A stretch of DNA of 64,000 nucleotides from Methylocystis sp. Sn-Cys (GCF_016745395.1 NZ_JAERVJ010000005.1:124001-188000), one strand, 5' to 3'; shown: positions 7,654 to 16,246, numbered from the stretch's first letter. Notes: generated by a model from the letters alone, not told the origin. Program-made: numbers and translations.

Positions 7654-8010
7654 ATGCGCAAAGGACTGAATTTCTCGGTGGGCCTCGCCTGCCTGATTGC
7701 GATCGCCGCGGGCGGCGACGCCCTCGCCAAATCGCATCGCCGGCCCGCCTACGCCATTTCGCAGAACCAGCTCGCCGACAATGGCCGCGCGCCGGTCGAG
7801 GTCGAGCGCCGAAGCTGGCTCGATCCGGGCACCAAAGTGCCGGTCGGCAGCACCAACCGCTACATGCTGCAGCAGACCTATTTCAATCGCGACCCGATCG
7901 AGTCCAATCAGCGTAGCTGGTATATGCAGGAGACCGCCCCGCAGCGGCCGCCCTACAACACGGACATGATCGTGCCTTATGACGAGGGCCTGCCGTTCGA
8001 CTGGCCGTAA
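7654..8010 (+). CDS. Small exported hypothetical protein
   Basis: 118 residues with a signal peptide (1-25, ending DALA) and a mature part rich in R, P, Y and N: RRSWLDPGTKVPVGSTNRY, YFNRDP and LPFDWP. The pattern of short polar repeats with conserved W, Y and P is typical of small secreted rhizobial proteins of unknown role. The ATG at 7654 is preceded by AGAGG; a TTG at 7648 is the alternative. The gene stands alone, with a hairpin 26 bases after its stop. Confidence 0.65.
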   Translation: MRKGLNFSVGLACLIAIAAGGDALAKSHRRPAYAISQNQLADNGRAPVEVERRSWLDPGTKVPVGSTNRYMLQQTYFNRDPIESNQRSWYMQETAPQRPPYNTDMIVPYDEGLPFDWP

Positions 8011-8035
8011 CGCTGTCGCGAAAGCGACTTGACTC

Positions 8036-8060
8036 GGGGAGCGACTTTCTTTAGCTCCCC
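8036..8060 (+). terminator. Hairpin downstream of the exported protein gene
   Basis: GGGGAGC / GCTCCCC (8036-8042 with 8054-8060) around an 11-base T-containing loop. There is no run of Ts after it, so it may be a weak terminator or a 3' stabiliser. The rest of 8061-8295 is the rpsD leader and shows no gene; it holds short GC-rich inverted repeats only. Confidence 0.5.
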
Positions 8061-8295
8061 ATGATCCTGAGGCGGGAACGCCGCTTCAGGCCAGCACCCG
8101 TGGCGTTCGATCGAACGCCTGTCGGCCGGTGATCTTCCGGCAGAGGAGGGCGCGTTCTTCATCCCCGGCGCCGCCGGGCGCGTGTGAAGAGGCGCGGTTT
8201 TGAAGGCGTTGCGCCCCGGGCGATCGGCTCCGGGCGGTTTATCGTCTTTTTCGCCTCTCGCATGTTGGACGCGACCATGAGAGGACGAAAGTAAA

Positions 8296-8913
8296 GTGAC
8301 GAAGCGCGCAGAAGCCAAGTATAAGCTCGATCGCCGCCTGGGCCAGAACATCTGGGGCCGCCCGAAGAGCCCCGTGAACCGCCGCGAATATGGCCCCGGC
8401 CAGCATGGTCAGCGCCGCAAGGGCAAGCTCTCCGACTACGGCACGCAGCTCAAGGCGAAGCAGAAGCTCAAGGGCTATTACGGCAACATCTCCGAGAAGC
8501 AGTTCCGTAAGTATTACGCCGAAGCCATCCGCATGAAGGGCGACTCGGGCGACAATCTGATCGGCCTGCTGGAGCGCCGTCTCGACGCGGTCGTTTATCG
8601 CGCCAAATTCGTGCCGACGGTCTTCGCCGCGCGCCAGTTCGTCAACCATGGCCATATCCGGGTCAACGGCCGCCGCGTGAACATCCCGTCCTATCTCGTG
8701 AAGGTCGGCGATGTAATCGAGGTGAAGGAATCCTCGAAGCAGGCCGTGACGGTTCTGGAAGCGGTCGGCCTCGCCGAGCGTGACGTGCCGGAATATTACG
8801 ACGTCGATCACTCCAAGATGACCGCCAAGCTCTCGCGCGTCCCGCACGCGACCGAAGTACCCTACCCGGTCCAGATGGAGCCGAACCTCGTCATCGAATT
8901 CTATTCGCGCTGA
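8296..8913 (+). CDS. rpsD: 30S ribosomal protein S4
   Basis: 205 residues, the standard length. It begins [20 protein letters not shown] and carries the S4 RNA-binding domain ([34 protein letters not shown]). S4 nucleates 30S assembly on 16S rRNA and also joins antitermination complexes. The start is GTG at 8296 with GAGGACGAAAG upstream. It is monocistronic with a strong terminator behind it, as is usual in alphaproteobacteria, where rpsD lies outside the main ribosomal clusters. Confidence 0.98.
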   Translation: MTKRAEAKYKLDRRLGQNIWGRPKSPVNRREYGPGQHGQRRKGKLSDYGTQLKAKQKLKGYYGNISEKQFRKYYAEAIRMKGDSGDNLIGLLERRLDAVVYRAKFVPTVFAARQFVNHGHIRVNGRRVNIPSYLVKVGDVIEVKESSKQAVTVLEAVGLAERDVPEYYDVDHSKMTAKLSRVPHATEVPYPVQMEPNLVIEFYSR

Positions 8914-8948
8914 TCGACGCGCGACATACGCCTGCGGGCGACATATTT

Positions 8949-8980
8949 GCGGGCCCGTTTCGGGGCCCGCTTTTTTTTTT
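8949..8980 (+). terminator. rpsD intrinsic terminator
   Basis: GCGGGCCC / GGGCCCGC (8949-8956 with 8963-8970), 6-base loop, then ten Ts. It is the strongest intrinsic terminator in the window. Confidence 0.95.
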
Positions 8981-9077
8981 GCAGGGCACGGACGATGGGG
9001 CGTTGGCGCTCGTTTTCGACCGCCTTGCATCTCTCTGCCTAGGCCTACCGCGCACACATCTTTATGTGGCGGCCCTC

Positions 9078-9268
9078 GTCATGGCCGGGCTTGTCCCGGC
9101 CATCCACGCCACGCAAATCACAGCTAATGGTGGGCATCATCCTCGGAACGTTTGCGTCGGCATGAGGAGCGAGACTTCGGACGCTCCAAAGCCCGGCATG
9201 AACTATCCGTAGCGATAACGCTTGTTGTGCCCCTGGGCGTGGGTGGCCGGGACAAGCCCGGCCATGAC
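9078..9268. repeat. Palindromic intergenic repeat, family A copy 1
   Basis: An element of about 190 bases bounded by inverted arms: GTCATGGCCGGGCTTGTCCC at the left and its near-complement GGGACAAGCCCGGCCATGAC at the right, each next to CCACGC / GCGTGG. Other copies lie at 53668-53874, 60901-61038, 57367-57425 (partial) and 63937-64000 (cut by the window edge). Homology extends a little beyond the arms (GACTCCCTTA on the right). No open frame is credible inside. Confidence 0.8.
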
Positions 9269-9298
9269 GGCCCCGAGACGGGTGACTCCCTTAGCCGC

Positions 9299-9697
9299 TC
9301 AGGCCAAGCGCTTTATCGCGTGCGCCGCAAAGGCGTAGGCGATCCATAAGAAGCCCACGGAAGACACCGTAAAGCTGAGGGCCGTGTAAACGCGCCAGAT
9401 CTTCTTGTTCCAAAAATTCGGGTCGAAAGCGGCAATCGTGAAGACCGTTGGATTAGAGAAGCCGCCCACCGCCACGCACCAGCAAGCAATCACCGGTAAA
9501 TCCACACCCGCGCCATAGAAGGCGGCGCCAAAGAGCGCCATCAACGCATAGTCGACATGGGCTCGGATCATCGTTTTGTAGTCGACGACGAAACGATCGA
9601 CTGCTTTGATCGGAAACCATTTTGCAAGTGTCATGAGCCAGGCGGTGATGATGAGGGCGGTGACGCAGGCGGACGAACCGATGAGCAAGACTTCCAA
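9299..9697 (-). CDS. Four-helix integral membrane protein, unknown
   Basis: 132 residues with about four hydrophobic segments (roughly 3-24, 47-66, 68-88, 107-127). Motifs include RAHVDYALMALFGAAFYG and GGFSNPTVF. The RAHxDY and GGFxNP patterns are vaguely like small heme-binding membrane isomerases of the styrene-oxide-isomerase type, but that is only an impression. The start is a TTG at 9697, supported by AGGGAG 8-9 bases upstream. It stands alone, divergent from the sensor kinase to its right. Confidence 0.65.
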   Translation of the reverse strand: MEVLLIGSSACVTALIITAWLMTLAKWFPIKAVDRFVVDYKTMIRAHVDYALMALFGAAFYGAGVDLPVIACWCVAVGGFSNPTVFTIAAFDPNFWNKKIWRVYTALSFTVSSVGFLWIAYAFAAHAIKRLA

Positions 9698-9895
9698 GAC
9701 GCTCTCCCTTTGAGTTTCGATCTTTCATTGATCGACGCCCACTCATCGCGCGCGCTTGGGCAGATTTCTTGGGAAGCGGACCTTGGCCGCTTTGGGAAAT
9801 TTGCCCGACGTCGCGTAGACACGCCGCCGCCTCGTTGAAGGCGGCTGGAGCGTCGGCTACTTTTCGCGGGCGCCCGCTTTCTTGGTCCGGAGCCT

Positions 9896-11302
9896 ATGAT
9901 GCAACTGATGTTTCGTCTCATCCTGCGCCTCATCGGGGTCGTTCTGCTGTGCCTCGCGGTCACGGCGGGCTGGGTGATGGCCGACGCCCACCACAGGATC
10001 GGCGCGGAGACGGCGGCCTCGGCCGAACGCGCCTCGAAAGGCCTGGAAAATCTGTTCTGGCGCGAGATCCTCTGGCGCAGGAGCCTGCGCGACGATCGGC
10101 TGCTTTTGCCCCCGACCGAATGGGAGACGCTGGAGACCCTCAAGCTGATCGCGCCGGGCGTTTGCATCTCTTTCCGCTCCGGCGCCAATCAGGAGCCGCG
10201 CCGACTCTGCAGCCAGATCGACAGCGTGGGAACCCCCGCGCCGAAATGGTTCGCCGCCGCCTATGAAAGCCTTTTCGGCGGGCAGGCGCCGGTCTCGCGT
10301 CGCGTTTCCGTTCGTGATCCCGGCGCTCTCGTCGTCGCGACGGCCGATCCCGGAGCGGCCGTTCGTCAGGCGTGGAGCCAGATTTCGGTGGTCCTGACGG
10401 TCGCAGCGGCGATGGCCGTCGGCATTTGTCTCCTGGCCGCCTTTGTCATCGCCCATGCCCTGGCGCCGACCGGGCGGATCGTGGACGGCCTGCACGATTT
10501 GGAGGCGGGAAACTATCGGCGCCGCATCGACGTCGAGGGCGCCGGCGAATTCGGTCTGATCGCCCGCGCCGTGAACGATCTGGCGGCGCGTCTGGCGCAA
10601 ATCACCGCCGAGCGCATGGCCCTGACGAAACGCCTGTTCGAAGTTCAGGAGGATGAGCGGCGCGCGCTCGCCCGCGACCTTCACGATGAGTTCGGCCAAT
10701 GTCTGACCGCGACCATCGCCTTCGCCGCGGCGATCGAGGCCGGCGCGCCCGATCGCCCGGACCTCGCGCAAGATGCGCGCGCCATCGGCCGAACGGCCAA
10801 GCGCATGATGGCCACGCTGCGTCAAACCCTCGCGCGGCTTCGCTCCCAGGATCTCGAGGAATTGGGCCTCGAAGCCTGCCTCATCCAGCTCGTGGCGGGC
10901 TGGAACGCGCAGACATCGCCCAAGGCCGTTGTTCATCTGGACGTGTTGGGGAACCTCGCCGCCGTTCCCGCCGCTGTTTCGACGAGCCTGTATCGCATCG
11001 CGCAGGAGTGCCTGACGAACGCCATGCGCCATGGCGATCCCCACGACGTCTATCTGCGCGTCGAGCGCCTCGCCGCCAATGACGGACTCGTCGCGCTGAC
11101 GGTCGAAGACGATGGCGGCGGCGATCCGGCCAGTCTCGACCAGTCGACCGGGCATGGGGTTTTGGGCATGCGCGAGCGCGTCGCCGCATTTGGCGGAAGG
11201 CTGACGGTCGGCCAGGCCGCGAGAGGCGTCAAAGTCGCGGCGCAAATCCCCCTTGCCGCTTTGAGCGCGCCTGCCCCGATGGAGCTGCCGAGCGCAGCGT
11301 GA
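9896..11302 (+). CDS. NarL-class (HisKA_3) sensor histidine kinase with HAMP domain
   Basis: 468 residues: a membrane segment at about 5-28, a periplasmic sensor of about 130 residues, a second membrane segment at 163-187, HAMP (about 190-240), then the HisKA_3 dimerisation box EDERRALARDLHDEFGQCL with phospho-acceptor His263, and an ATP-binding domain with ECLTNAMRHGDP and TVEDDGGGD. It closes with GVLGMRERV, typical of UhpB/NarX-type kinases. The N-terminal half resembles the LapD/MoxY type, so it could be a MoxY-like kinase; this is weak. No LuxR-type response regulator lies beside it, so the partner is elsewhere. Start ATG 9896, with CCGGAG upstream. Confidence 0.85.
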   Translation: MMQLMFRLILRLIGVVLLCLAVTAGWVMADAHHRIGAETAASAERASKGLENLFWREILWRRSLRDDRLLLPPTEWETLETLKLIAPGVCISFRSGANQEPRRLCSQIDSVGTPAPKWFAAAYESLFGGQAPVSRRVSVRDPGALVVATADPGAAVRQAWSQISVVLTVAAAMAVGICLLAAFVIAHALAPTGRIVDGLHDLEAGNYRRRIDVEGAGEFGLIARAVNDLAARLAQITAERMALTKRLFEVQEDERRALARDLHDEFGQCLTATIAFAAAIEAGAPDRPDLAQDARAIGRTAKRMMATLRQTLARLRSQDLEELGLEACLIQLVAGWNAQTSPKAVVHLDVLGNLAAVPAAVSTSLYRIAQECLTNAMRHGDPHDVYLRVERLAANDGLVALTVEDDGGGDPASLDQSTGHGVLGMRERVAAFGGRLTVGQAARGVKVAAQIPLAALSAPAPMELPSAA

Positions 11303-11425
11303 TCGAAAAGGCGGAAGCCTGATTGGAGCGCGAGCGGAGCCCTAAGCGGCCCGCTCCCTCCTTCCGCCCCCAGCCCGCGACGCTGTATGCTCCCCCCAAA
11401 AAATCTCACAAAGGGGGAAACGACA

Positions 11426-11644
11426 ATGTCTCAATTTCAAAACCGCCCGCAGCCCAAGGAAGAGCGCAGCCAGACGCCATTGTGGTTCGCCATCGCAGGC
11501 CTTCTCATCAGCGTCGCGAGCTTCAGCATGAAAGACCTGATGATCGGCGACGTCGTCTTTTGGGCGGGCGGCGTCTTCGCGGCGATCTCGCTCGTCTATT
11601 ATTTCTTCCGCCCCACCCACGGCATTCCGACCAAGCGCAAATAG
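11426..11644 (+). CDS. Small two-helix membrane protein
   Basis: 72 residues beginning SQFQNRPQPKEERSQTPLWF, with two hydrophobic segments (about 19-34 and 43-60) and a basic end (IPTKRK). The start at 11426 was chosen over an upstream in-frame ATG because AAGGGGGAAA precedes it. The family is not recognised. It lies between the sensor kinase and the DsbA-like gene in the same direction, with gaps of 123 and 85 bases, so shared transcription is possible but not shown. Confidence 0.6.
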   Translation: MSQFQNRPQPKEERSQTPLWFAIAGLLISVASFSMKDLMIGDVVFWAGGVFAAISLVYYFFRPTHGIPTKRK

Positions 11645-11729
11645 CGCGCTCCCCTTCCGCCAAAGAATCTTTGCCCGAAGCAGCGGAGCGATTATGTTCG
11701 CTGCGCCCTCTCCCAAGGAACAGGCCAAC

Positions 11730-12383
11730 ATGTCCTTTTCGTTTTTCTCGCTTTCCCGCCGCCGCCTCATTGTCGCCGCCGGCGCGATGCTCCTCGCCGG
11801 TCCGGCGCTGGCCGACAAAGCCCCGGCCGGCAAGGTTTCGGTCGAGGAGCTGATGGCGCCGAACGCCCTGCCCGACATTGTCGAGGGCGACGCCAATGCG
11901 CCGGTGACCATCGTCGAATACGCCTCCATGACCTGCAGCCATTGCGCGGCCTTCCACCACGAGGTCTATCCGGCGCTCAAGAAGAATTACATCGACACGG
12001 GCAAGGCGAAATTCATTCTGCGCGAATTCCCGCTCGATCCGCTCGCCACCGCCGCTTTCATGCTGGCGCGCGAGCTGGGCGACAAGCGCGACGCCGTAGT
12101 CGATCTGCTCTTCGCGCAGCAGAAGAATTGGGCTTTCGTCGACAAGCCGCTGGATGGTCTCGCCAGCGTGCTCAAGCAGGCCGGTCTCAGCCAGGATAAG
12201 TTCGAAGCGGTCCTGAAGGATCAGGCGCTTTACGAGAAGGTGAACGCCGTGCGCACCCGCGCCAATGAGAAGTTCGGCGTCAACTCCACGCCGACCTTCT
12301 TCATCAACGGCGACAAATATACGGGCGAAATCACCATCGACGATTTCGGCAAGATCATCGCCGCGAAGACGCCGGCGAAGTAA
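11730..12383 (+). CDS. DsbA-like thioredoxin-fold periplasmic oxidoreductase
   Basis: 217 residues. The signal sequence contains SRRRLIVAAGAMLLAGPALA, which has a twin-arginine flavour. The thioredoxin fold has the active site SMTCSHCAAFH (CxxC = CSHC) and the cis-proline loop VNSTPTFFING. Proteins of this BdbD/DsbA family (thioredoxin_4) oxidise or isomerise cysteines in exported proteins. The start at 11730 follows AAGGAACAGG. A Cys-rich secretome (for example the peptides at 3659-4250) would be a natural client, but that link is inference. Confidence 0.9.
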   Translation: MSFSFFSLSRRRLIVAAGAMLLAGPALADKAPAGKVSVEELMAPNALPDIVEGDANAPVTIVEYASMTCSHCAAFHHEVYPALKKNYIDTGKAKFILREFPLDPLATAAFMLARELGDKRDAVVDLLFAQQKNWAFVDKPLDGLASVLKQAGLSQDKFEAVLKDQALYEKVNAVRTRANEKFGVNSTPTFFINGDKYTGEITIDDFGKIIAAKTPAK

Positions 12384-12558
12384 CGGACCGCGAGCCTTCA
12401 GGCTCGCTCAGTTTGTTGATGAATCTCCGAGGCGGCCTCGTCCTTCGAGACGCGAGCTTTGCTCGCTCCTCAGGATGAGGCCTAAGTGTTTGGCGCAGAT
12501 GAAGAAGCCCGTCATGCTGAGGAGCCTGCGCAGCAGGCGTCTCGAAGCACGAGGGGCG
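12384..12558. repeat. Repeat block, families D and E
   Basis: The 421-base gap 12384-12804 is almost entirely repeats. At 12387-12406 is an inverted repeat (GCGAGCC TTCA GGCTCGC). At 12435-12554 is a longer palindromic element whose halves share CTCGTCCTTCGAGACGC / GCGTCTCGAAGCACGAGG and GCTCCTCAGGATGAGG / GTCATGCTGAGGAGC. No gene was seen. A matching hairpin at 12782-12799 closes the block. Confidence 0.65.
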
Positions 12559-12574
12559 ATACCGCCACTCTGCC

Positions 12575-12745
12575 ATACCATTTCTGTTTGAATAGCTCGC
12601 ACGCATTGGCGCTTGTCATTCCCGACGGGCCGAAGGCCCGATCGGGAATCCAGAGCCAAAATAGCCAGCGTTGCTCTGGATTCCCGATCGCTCGCTGCGC
12701 GAGCGTCGGGAATGACACCGAACCGATCAAGCGGATCTGGTATCC
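12575..12745. repeat. Palindromic repeat, family B copy 1
   Basis: About 170 bases with three parts: a left tag starting ATACCATTTCTGTTTGAA, a palindromic core from GTCATTCCCGACGGGCC to GCGTCGGGAATGAC, and a right tag CCGAACCGATCAAGCGGATC. All three parts recur at 48399-48557. Left tag plus half the core recur at 23884-23980, and the reversed arrangement at 49337-49474. Confidence 0.8.
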
Positions 12746-12781
12746 GTAGTCTGTGCGAGCCTCAGGCTCGCTTTCCAGGCT

Positions 12782-12799
12782 GCGCGCCTGAAGGCGCGC
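12782..12799 (-). terminator. Hairpin just beyond the recR stop
   Basis: GCGCGCC TGAA GGCGCGC, a perfect 7-base-pair stem six bases beyond the recR stop codon (12805-12807). It may act as the 3' end of the dnaX-ybaB-recR transcript, though it belongs to the same repeat family as 12387-12406 and lacks a T run. Confidence 0.4.
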
Positions 12800-12804
12800 G
12801 GTCC

Positions 12805-13410
12805 TTAAAATACGGTCCGCCGCTCCAGCGCCGCCGCCAGCGTGCCTTCGTCTAGATAATCGAGTTCGCCGCCGACCGGCACGCCATGGGCGAGGCGCGT
12901 TACCTTCACGCCCGTCGGCGCCAGGAGATCGGCGATGTAATGCGCCGTCGTCTGCCCGTCGACGGTGGCGTTGACCGCGAGCACGATCTCGCGAACCTCC
13001 CCGGCGCGCGCGCGCTCGATCAGGCTCGCGATCGTCAAATCTTCCGGCCCCACGCCGTCGAGCGGCGAGAGCACGCCGCCGAGCACGTGATAGCGGGCAT
13101 TGAGCAGCCCCGCGCGCTCCAGCGCCCAGAGATCGGCGACCGTCTCGACGACGACGAGGATCGAGGGGTCGCGTCGCGCGTCGCGGCAGATGGTGCAGGG
13201 ATCGCTCGTATCGATATTGCCGCAGACCGAACAAGCGACGATCCTCTCCTGTGCGACGCGCATGGCGTCGGCAAGCGGGCTCAAAAGCTCCTCGCGCTTG
13301 CGGATGAGATGCAGCACGGCGCGCCGCGCCGAGCGCGGGCCGAGGCCCGGCAGCCGCGCGAGAAGCTGAACGAGCCTCTCGATTTCAGGACCTGCGACGC
13401 GTTCAGCCAT
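12805..13410 (-). CDS. recR: Recombination mediator protein RecR
   Basis: 201 residues, normal length. The N-terminal helix-hairpin-helix is [20 protein letters not shown] four-cysteine zinc finger follows ([16 protein letters not shown]). The Toprim domain carries [18 protein letters not shown] and [19 protein letters not shown]. RecR with RecO/RecF loads RecA on gapped DNA. It is the last gene of the dnaX-ybaB-recR set; a family C repeat sits between it and ybaB. Confidence 0.97.
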   Translation of the reverse strand: MAERVAGPEIERLVQLLARLPGLGPRSARRAVLHLIRKREELLSPLADAMRVAQERIVACSVCGNIDTSDPCTICRDARRDPSILVVVETVADLWALERAGLLNARYHVLGGVLSPLDGVGPEDLTIASLIERARAGEVREIVLAVNATVDGQTTAHYIADLLAPTGVKVTRLAHGVPVGGELDYLDEGTLAAALERRTVF

Positions 13411-13421
13411 CGAGCGCTTCC

Positions 13422-13502
13422 GTCATTGCGAGGAGCGGCAGCGACGAAGCAATCCAGGAGCGCCATCACGGCTCTGGATTGCTTCGCTCCGCTCGCAATG
13501 AC
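13422..13502. repeat. Palindromic repeat, family C copy 1
   Basis: An inverted repeat of about 80 bases: GTCATTGCGAGGAGCGGCAG to CTCGCAATGAC, with inner arms GAAGCAATCCAGGAG and CTCTGGATTGCTTC. It is inserted between ybaB and recR within the operon. Copies lie at 23991-24071 and 55820-55899. Confidence 0.8.
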
Positions 13503-13517
13503 GGTCCATGATTTGGC

Positions 13518-13841
13518 TCAGAACGGCAGCTTGAAGCCCGGCGGCAGTTGCAGCCCGCCGGTCATCGCCTTCATCTTCTCGGCCATAACCTCGTCGGCCT
13601 TATTGCGCGCCTGCATATGGGCGGTGAGGATCAGGTCTTCGAGGATTTCCTTCTCCTGCGGCTTCACGAGGCTCTCGTCGATGAAGATCGACTTCATCGC
13701 GCCCTTGGCCGAGAGCGTCACCCGCACCAGACCGCCGCCGGCCTCGCCCTCGACTTCGATGTTTTCGAGTTCGAGCTGCGCTTCGGCCATTTTGGCCTGC
13801 ATCTGCTGCGCCTGTTTCATCAGGCCCATGAAGTCCATCAT
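13518..13841 (-). CDS. ybaB: YbaB/EbfC family nucleoid-associated protein
   Basis: 107 residues: LMKQAQQMQAKMAEAQLELE (coiled N-terminal helix), then GLVRVTLSAKGAMKSIFIDE, the YbaB fold, and a C-terminal tail LQLPPGFKLPF, conserved in the family. It binds DNA as a dimer. The usual neighbours dnaX (upstream, 12-base gap) and recR (downstream) are present. Full length. Confidence 0.96.
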   Translation of the reverse strand: MMDFMGLMKQAQQMQAKMAEAQLELENIEVEGEAGGGLVRVTLSAKGAMKSIFIDESLVKPQEKEILEDLILTAHMQARNKADEVMAEKMKAMTGGLQLPPGFKLPF

Positions 13842-13853
13842 CGACGCTTCTCC

Positions 13854-15659
13854 TTAATCTTCTTCAGGCGGCGACATGTCGTCATATTGCACATCCGCCG
13901 CCTCCTCCGCGCCAGCGCGCGAGGCTTGATCGTCCTTGCTACGCACGGCGATAATCTGCGCGCCCGGAAAATGCGCCAGCACGCTGGCCACAACCGGATC
14001 GGCCTCCAGCCCCGAGCGGCGCTCGGCCTCTTGCGCCTCGCGCTTTTCCTTTAGCGTCGGCGCGCCGCCGGCGGCGACGATCGACACCATCCAGCGCTCA
14101 TTCGTCCAGAGCTGCAATTTCTGCATGAGCGCGGACGCAAGCTCGCGCGAGCCGCCCGGCGCGAGCTCGAACTCGATACGCCCCTGCTCGAAGCGCACCA
14201 GCCGCACGTCGGATTCGAGCGAAATCTTCAGCCGAATCTCGCGTTTTTCCTCGGCGAGGGCGACGAGCGCCTCGAAGCTCGCGATGGCCACTCCGGGCGC
14301 GGCGGGCGCAGGCTGCGCCACGGCGGGTCTGGCGGCGACGGGCCCGCGTGCGACTGGCGCCGAAACGCTCGCCGCAACGGGCGCGCCGCGCGGCGCGCTC
14401 GCGGGTGCGGCGGAGGCGGCCGCAGCGCCGGGCGCGCCATAGCCCAATTGCTTGAGCACATCGCCCGGCGTCGGCAGGTCGGCGGCGTAGGCCAGCCGCA
14501 CCAGCACCATATCGGCCGCCTGCAAGGGCCGCTGCGAGCCGCGCAGCTCGTCGACGCCCTTCATCAAAATCTGCCAGGCGCGGGTGAGCGCCGGCACGGA
14601 GAGCCGCTCGGCCGCCTCCTGCCCGCGCCGTTTTTCCTCCGGCGTCAGCGCGGCGGATTGCGCCGTCTCCGGGGCGAGCTTCAGGCGCGTCGCAAGATGG
14701 GCGAACTCCGCCATTTCCAGTAGCGCCTGCGCGGGATCGGCGCCGCCGTTATACTGGTCTTCGAGCAAAGCGATGGCCTTGGCCACGTCGCCCGCCATCA
14801 CCGCCTCGAAGAGGTCGATCACCCGCGACTTGTCGGCGACGCCGAGCATCAGCCGCAGATCGTCGGCCTTGATCGCGCCATTGGCGCTATGCGCCGAGCC
14901 ATAGGCGATCGCCTGATCGAGCAGCGAGAGCGAATCGCGGACGGACCCCTCCGCCGCGCGGGCGATCATGGCGAGTGCGTCGGGCTCGATCTCGACGCTC
15001 TCCTTCTCGCAGATTTTGCGCAAATGCTCGGCGAGAAGCCCGGCGTCGATGCGGCGCAGATCGAAGCGCTGGCAGCGCGAGCGCACGGTGACCGGCACCT
15101 TGTCGATCTCGGTCGTGGCGAAGATGAATTTCACATGCTCCGGCGGCTCTTCCAGCGTCTTCAGCAGGCCGTTGAAGGCGGCCTTGGAGAGCATGTGCAC
15201 TTCGTCGATGATATAGACCTTGGTGCGCGCCATCACCGGGCGGTAGCGGGCGTTGTCGATGATCTCGCGGACGTCGTCGATGCCGGTGTGGGAGGCGGCG
15301 TCCATCTCCAGCACGTCGACATGGCGGGAGTCGATGATCGCCTGACAATGCACGCCGAGCGCATCCATATGGATCGTCGGCTGGTTGACCGCCACGCGGC
15401 CGTCCGTGGCGGGCAGCTCGTAATTGAAGGCGCGGGCGAGAATGCGGGCGGTCGTGGTCTTGCCGACGCCGCGCACGCCGGTCAGCAGATAGGCCTGATG
15501 GATGCGGCCGAGATCGAAGGCGTTCTCGAGCGTGCGCACCATCGGCTCCTGGCCGATGAGGTCGGCGAAGCTCGAAGGCCGATATTTGCGCGCAAGGACG
15601 CGATAGGCGGCGGGAGGCGCGCCGGCGCCTTGCGGATCAGGAAACAGCGCGTCGTCCAT
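13854..15659 (-). CDS. dnaX: DNA polymerase III subunit gamma/tau
   Basis: 601 residues. The AAA+ clamp-loader motor has Walker A GVRGVGKT (61-68), Walker B IIDEVHML (151-158) and the sensor/arginine region FIFATTEIDKVPVTVRSRCQRF. The zinc-module segment shows only one of the usual cysteines (GVHCQAI), as is common in alphaproteobacteria. An A/P-rich linker (about 405-460) precedes the C-terminal tau region that contacts the polymerase and DnaB. No slippery AAAAAAG frameshift site was noticed. The small SRP RNA upstream and ybaB-recR downstream are the standard arrangement. Confidence 0.97.
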   Translation of the reverse strand: MDDALFPDPQGAGAPPAAYRVLARKYRPSSFADLIGQEPMVRTLENAFDLGRIHQAYLLTGVRGVGKTTTARILARAFNYELPATDGRVAVNQPTIHMDALGVHCQAIIDSRHVDVLEMDAASHTGIDDVREIIDNARYRPVMARTKVYIIDEVHMLSKAAFNGLLKTLEEPPEHVKFIFATTEIDKVPVTVRSRCQRFDLRRIDAGLLAEHLRKICEKESVEIEPDALAMIARAAEGSVRDSLSLLDQAIAYGSAHSANGAIKADDLRLMLGVADKSRVIDLFEAVMAGDVAKAIALLEDQYNGGADPAQALLEMAEFAHLATRLKLAPETAQSAALTPEEKRRGQEAAERLSVPALTRAWQILMKGVDELRGSQRPLQAADMVLVRLAYAADLPTPGDVLKQLGYGAPGAAAASAAPASAPRGAPVAASVSAPVARGPVAARPAVAQPAPAAPGVAIASFEALVALAEEKREIRLKISLESDVRLVRFEQGRIEFELAPGGSRELASALMQKLQLWTNERWMVSIVAAGGAPTLKEKREAQEAERRSGLEADPVVASVLAHFPGAQIIAVRSKDDQASRAGAEEAADVQYDDMSPPEED

Positions 15660-15712
15660 GACGAAGTACTAAAGGCTTGCGAACGCCTTTTCTACCGTCC
15701 TGCGGCAAAAAT

Positions 15713-16069
15713 CTACCGGCTTCGCCCATCGTAATGCGCCGATTTCAGCGCCCGAGGGTCGACGCCGTCGAGGCAATTGACGTTCACCGCGACCGTCGCC
15801 GCGCCGTCCGGCGTCTCGCCATAAGCGAAAGGCTCGATCCCGCAGATTTTGCAGAACTGGTGACCGATCTTCTTCGTGTTGAAGCGATACTCGGTCAGCG
15901 CCTCGGCGCCCTTTTGCAGATGGAATTTTTCTGAGGGCGCGAAGCTCAACACGGAGCCCAGCCTCTGGCAGCGGGAGCAATTGCAGGTGATGGTGTGGTC
16001 GAGGTCGAGCGTCGCATCGAAGACGATGGCCTGACACTGGCAGGAGCCGCGGTAAGACGCCTCGCTCAT
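15713..16069 (-). CDS. GFA/CENP-V domain protein
   Basis: 118 residues with the zinc-binding cysteines of the GFA family: GSCQCQAI, CNCSRCQRLG and FCKICGIEPF. Related proteins include the glutathione-dependent formaldehyde-activating enzyme, but most members have unknown substrates. The ATG at 16069 follows GGAG by 7 bases; a GTG 12 bases further up is less likely. The gene lies between the SRP RNA and dnaX, where it interrupts the usual adjacency. Confidence 0.88.
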   Translation of the reverse strand: MSEASYRGSCQCQAIVFDATLDLDHTITCNCSRCQRLGSVLSFAPSEKFHLQKGAEALTEYRFNTKKIGHQFCKICGIEPFAYGETPDGAATVAVNVNCLDGVDPRALKSAHYDGRSR

Positions 16070-16096
16070 CAGCAGCTCCACGCGCGGACCAAAGGT

Positions 16097-16191
16097 AGGA
16101 GGCTGGACGAAGACCCGCTCAAGCTCGTTAGGGCTGCTTCCTTCCGGATCTGACCCGGTTGGCGAGTGAAACGTCCAACGCCAACCTCCCG
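16097..16191 (-). ncRNA. ffs: 4.5S signal recognition particle RNA (small bacterial type)
   Basis: The minus strand carries the invariant SRP RNA apical loop and internal loop, GGTCAGATCCGGAAGGAAG followed by CAGCCC. The ends pair: GGAGGTTGG near 16189-16181 with CCAGCCTCC near 16106-16098, giving a hairpin RNA of about 95 bases, the right size for the small SRP class. It binds Ffh for co-translational targeting. Exact ends are estimated from pairing. Position upstream of dnaX is conserved in alphaproteobacteria. Confidence 0.93.
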
Positions 16192-16246
16192 GGCCCTATG
16201 TGGCAGAGGTCGCGCGGCGATGCAAGGGGGCTAATTCTATCGCGCA

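Noticed and set aside
12384-12806. A CRISPR array, suggested by the clustered palindromes
   Set aside because: No regular repeat-spacer pattern; elements are of different families and lengths, and no cas gene is present.
13854-15659. Programmed frameshift giving gamma from dnaX
   Set aside because: No A-rich slippery heptamer with downstream hairpin was seen in the linker region.
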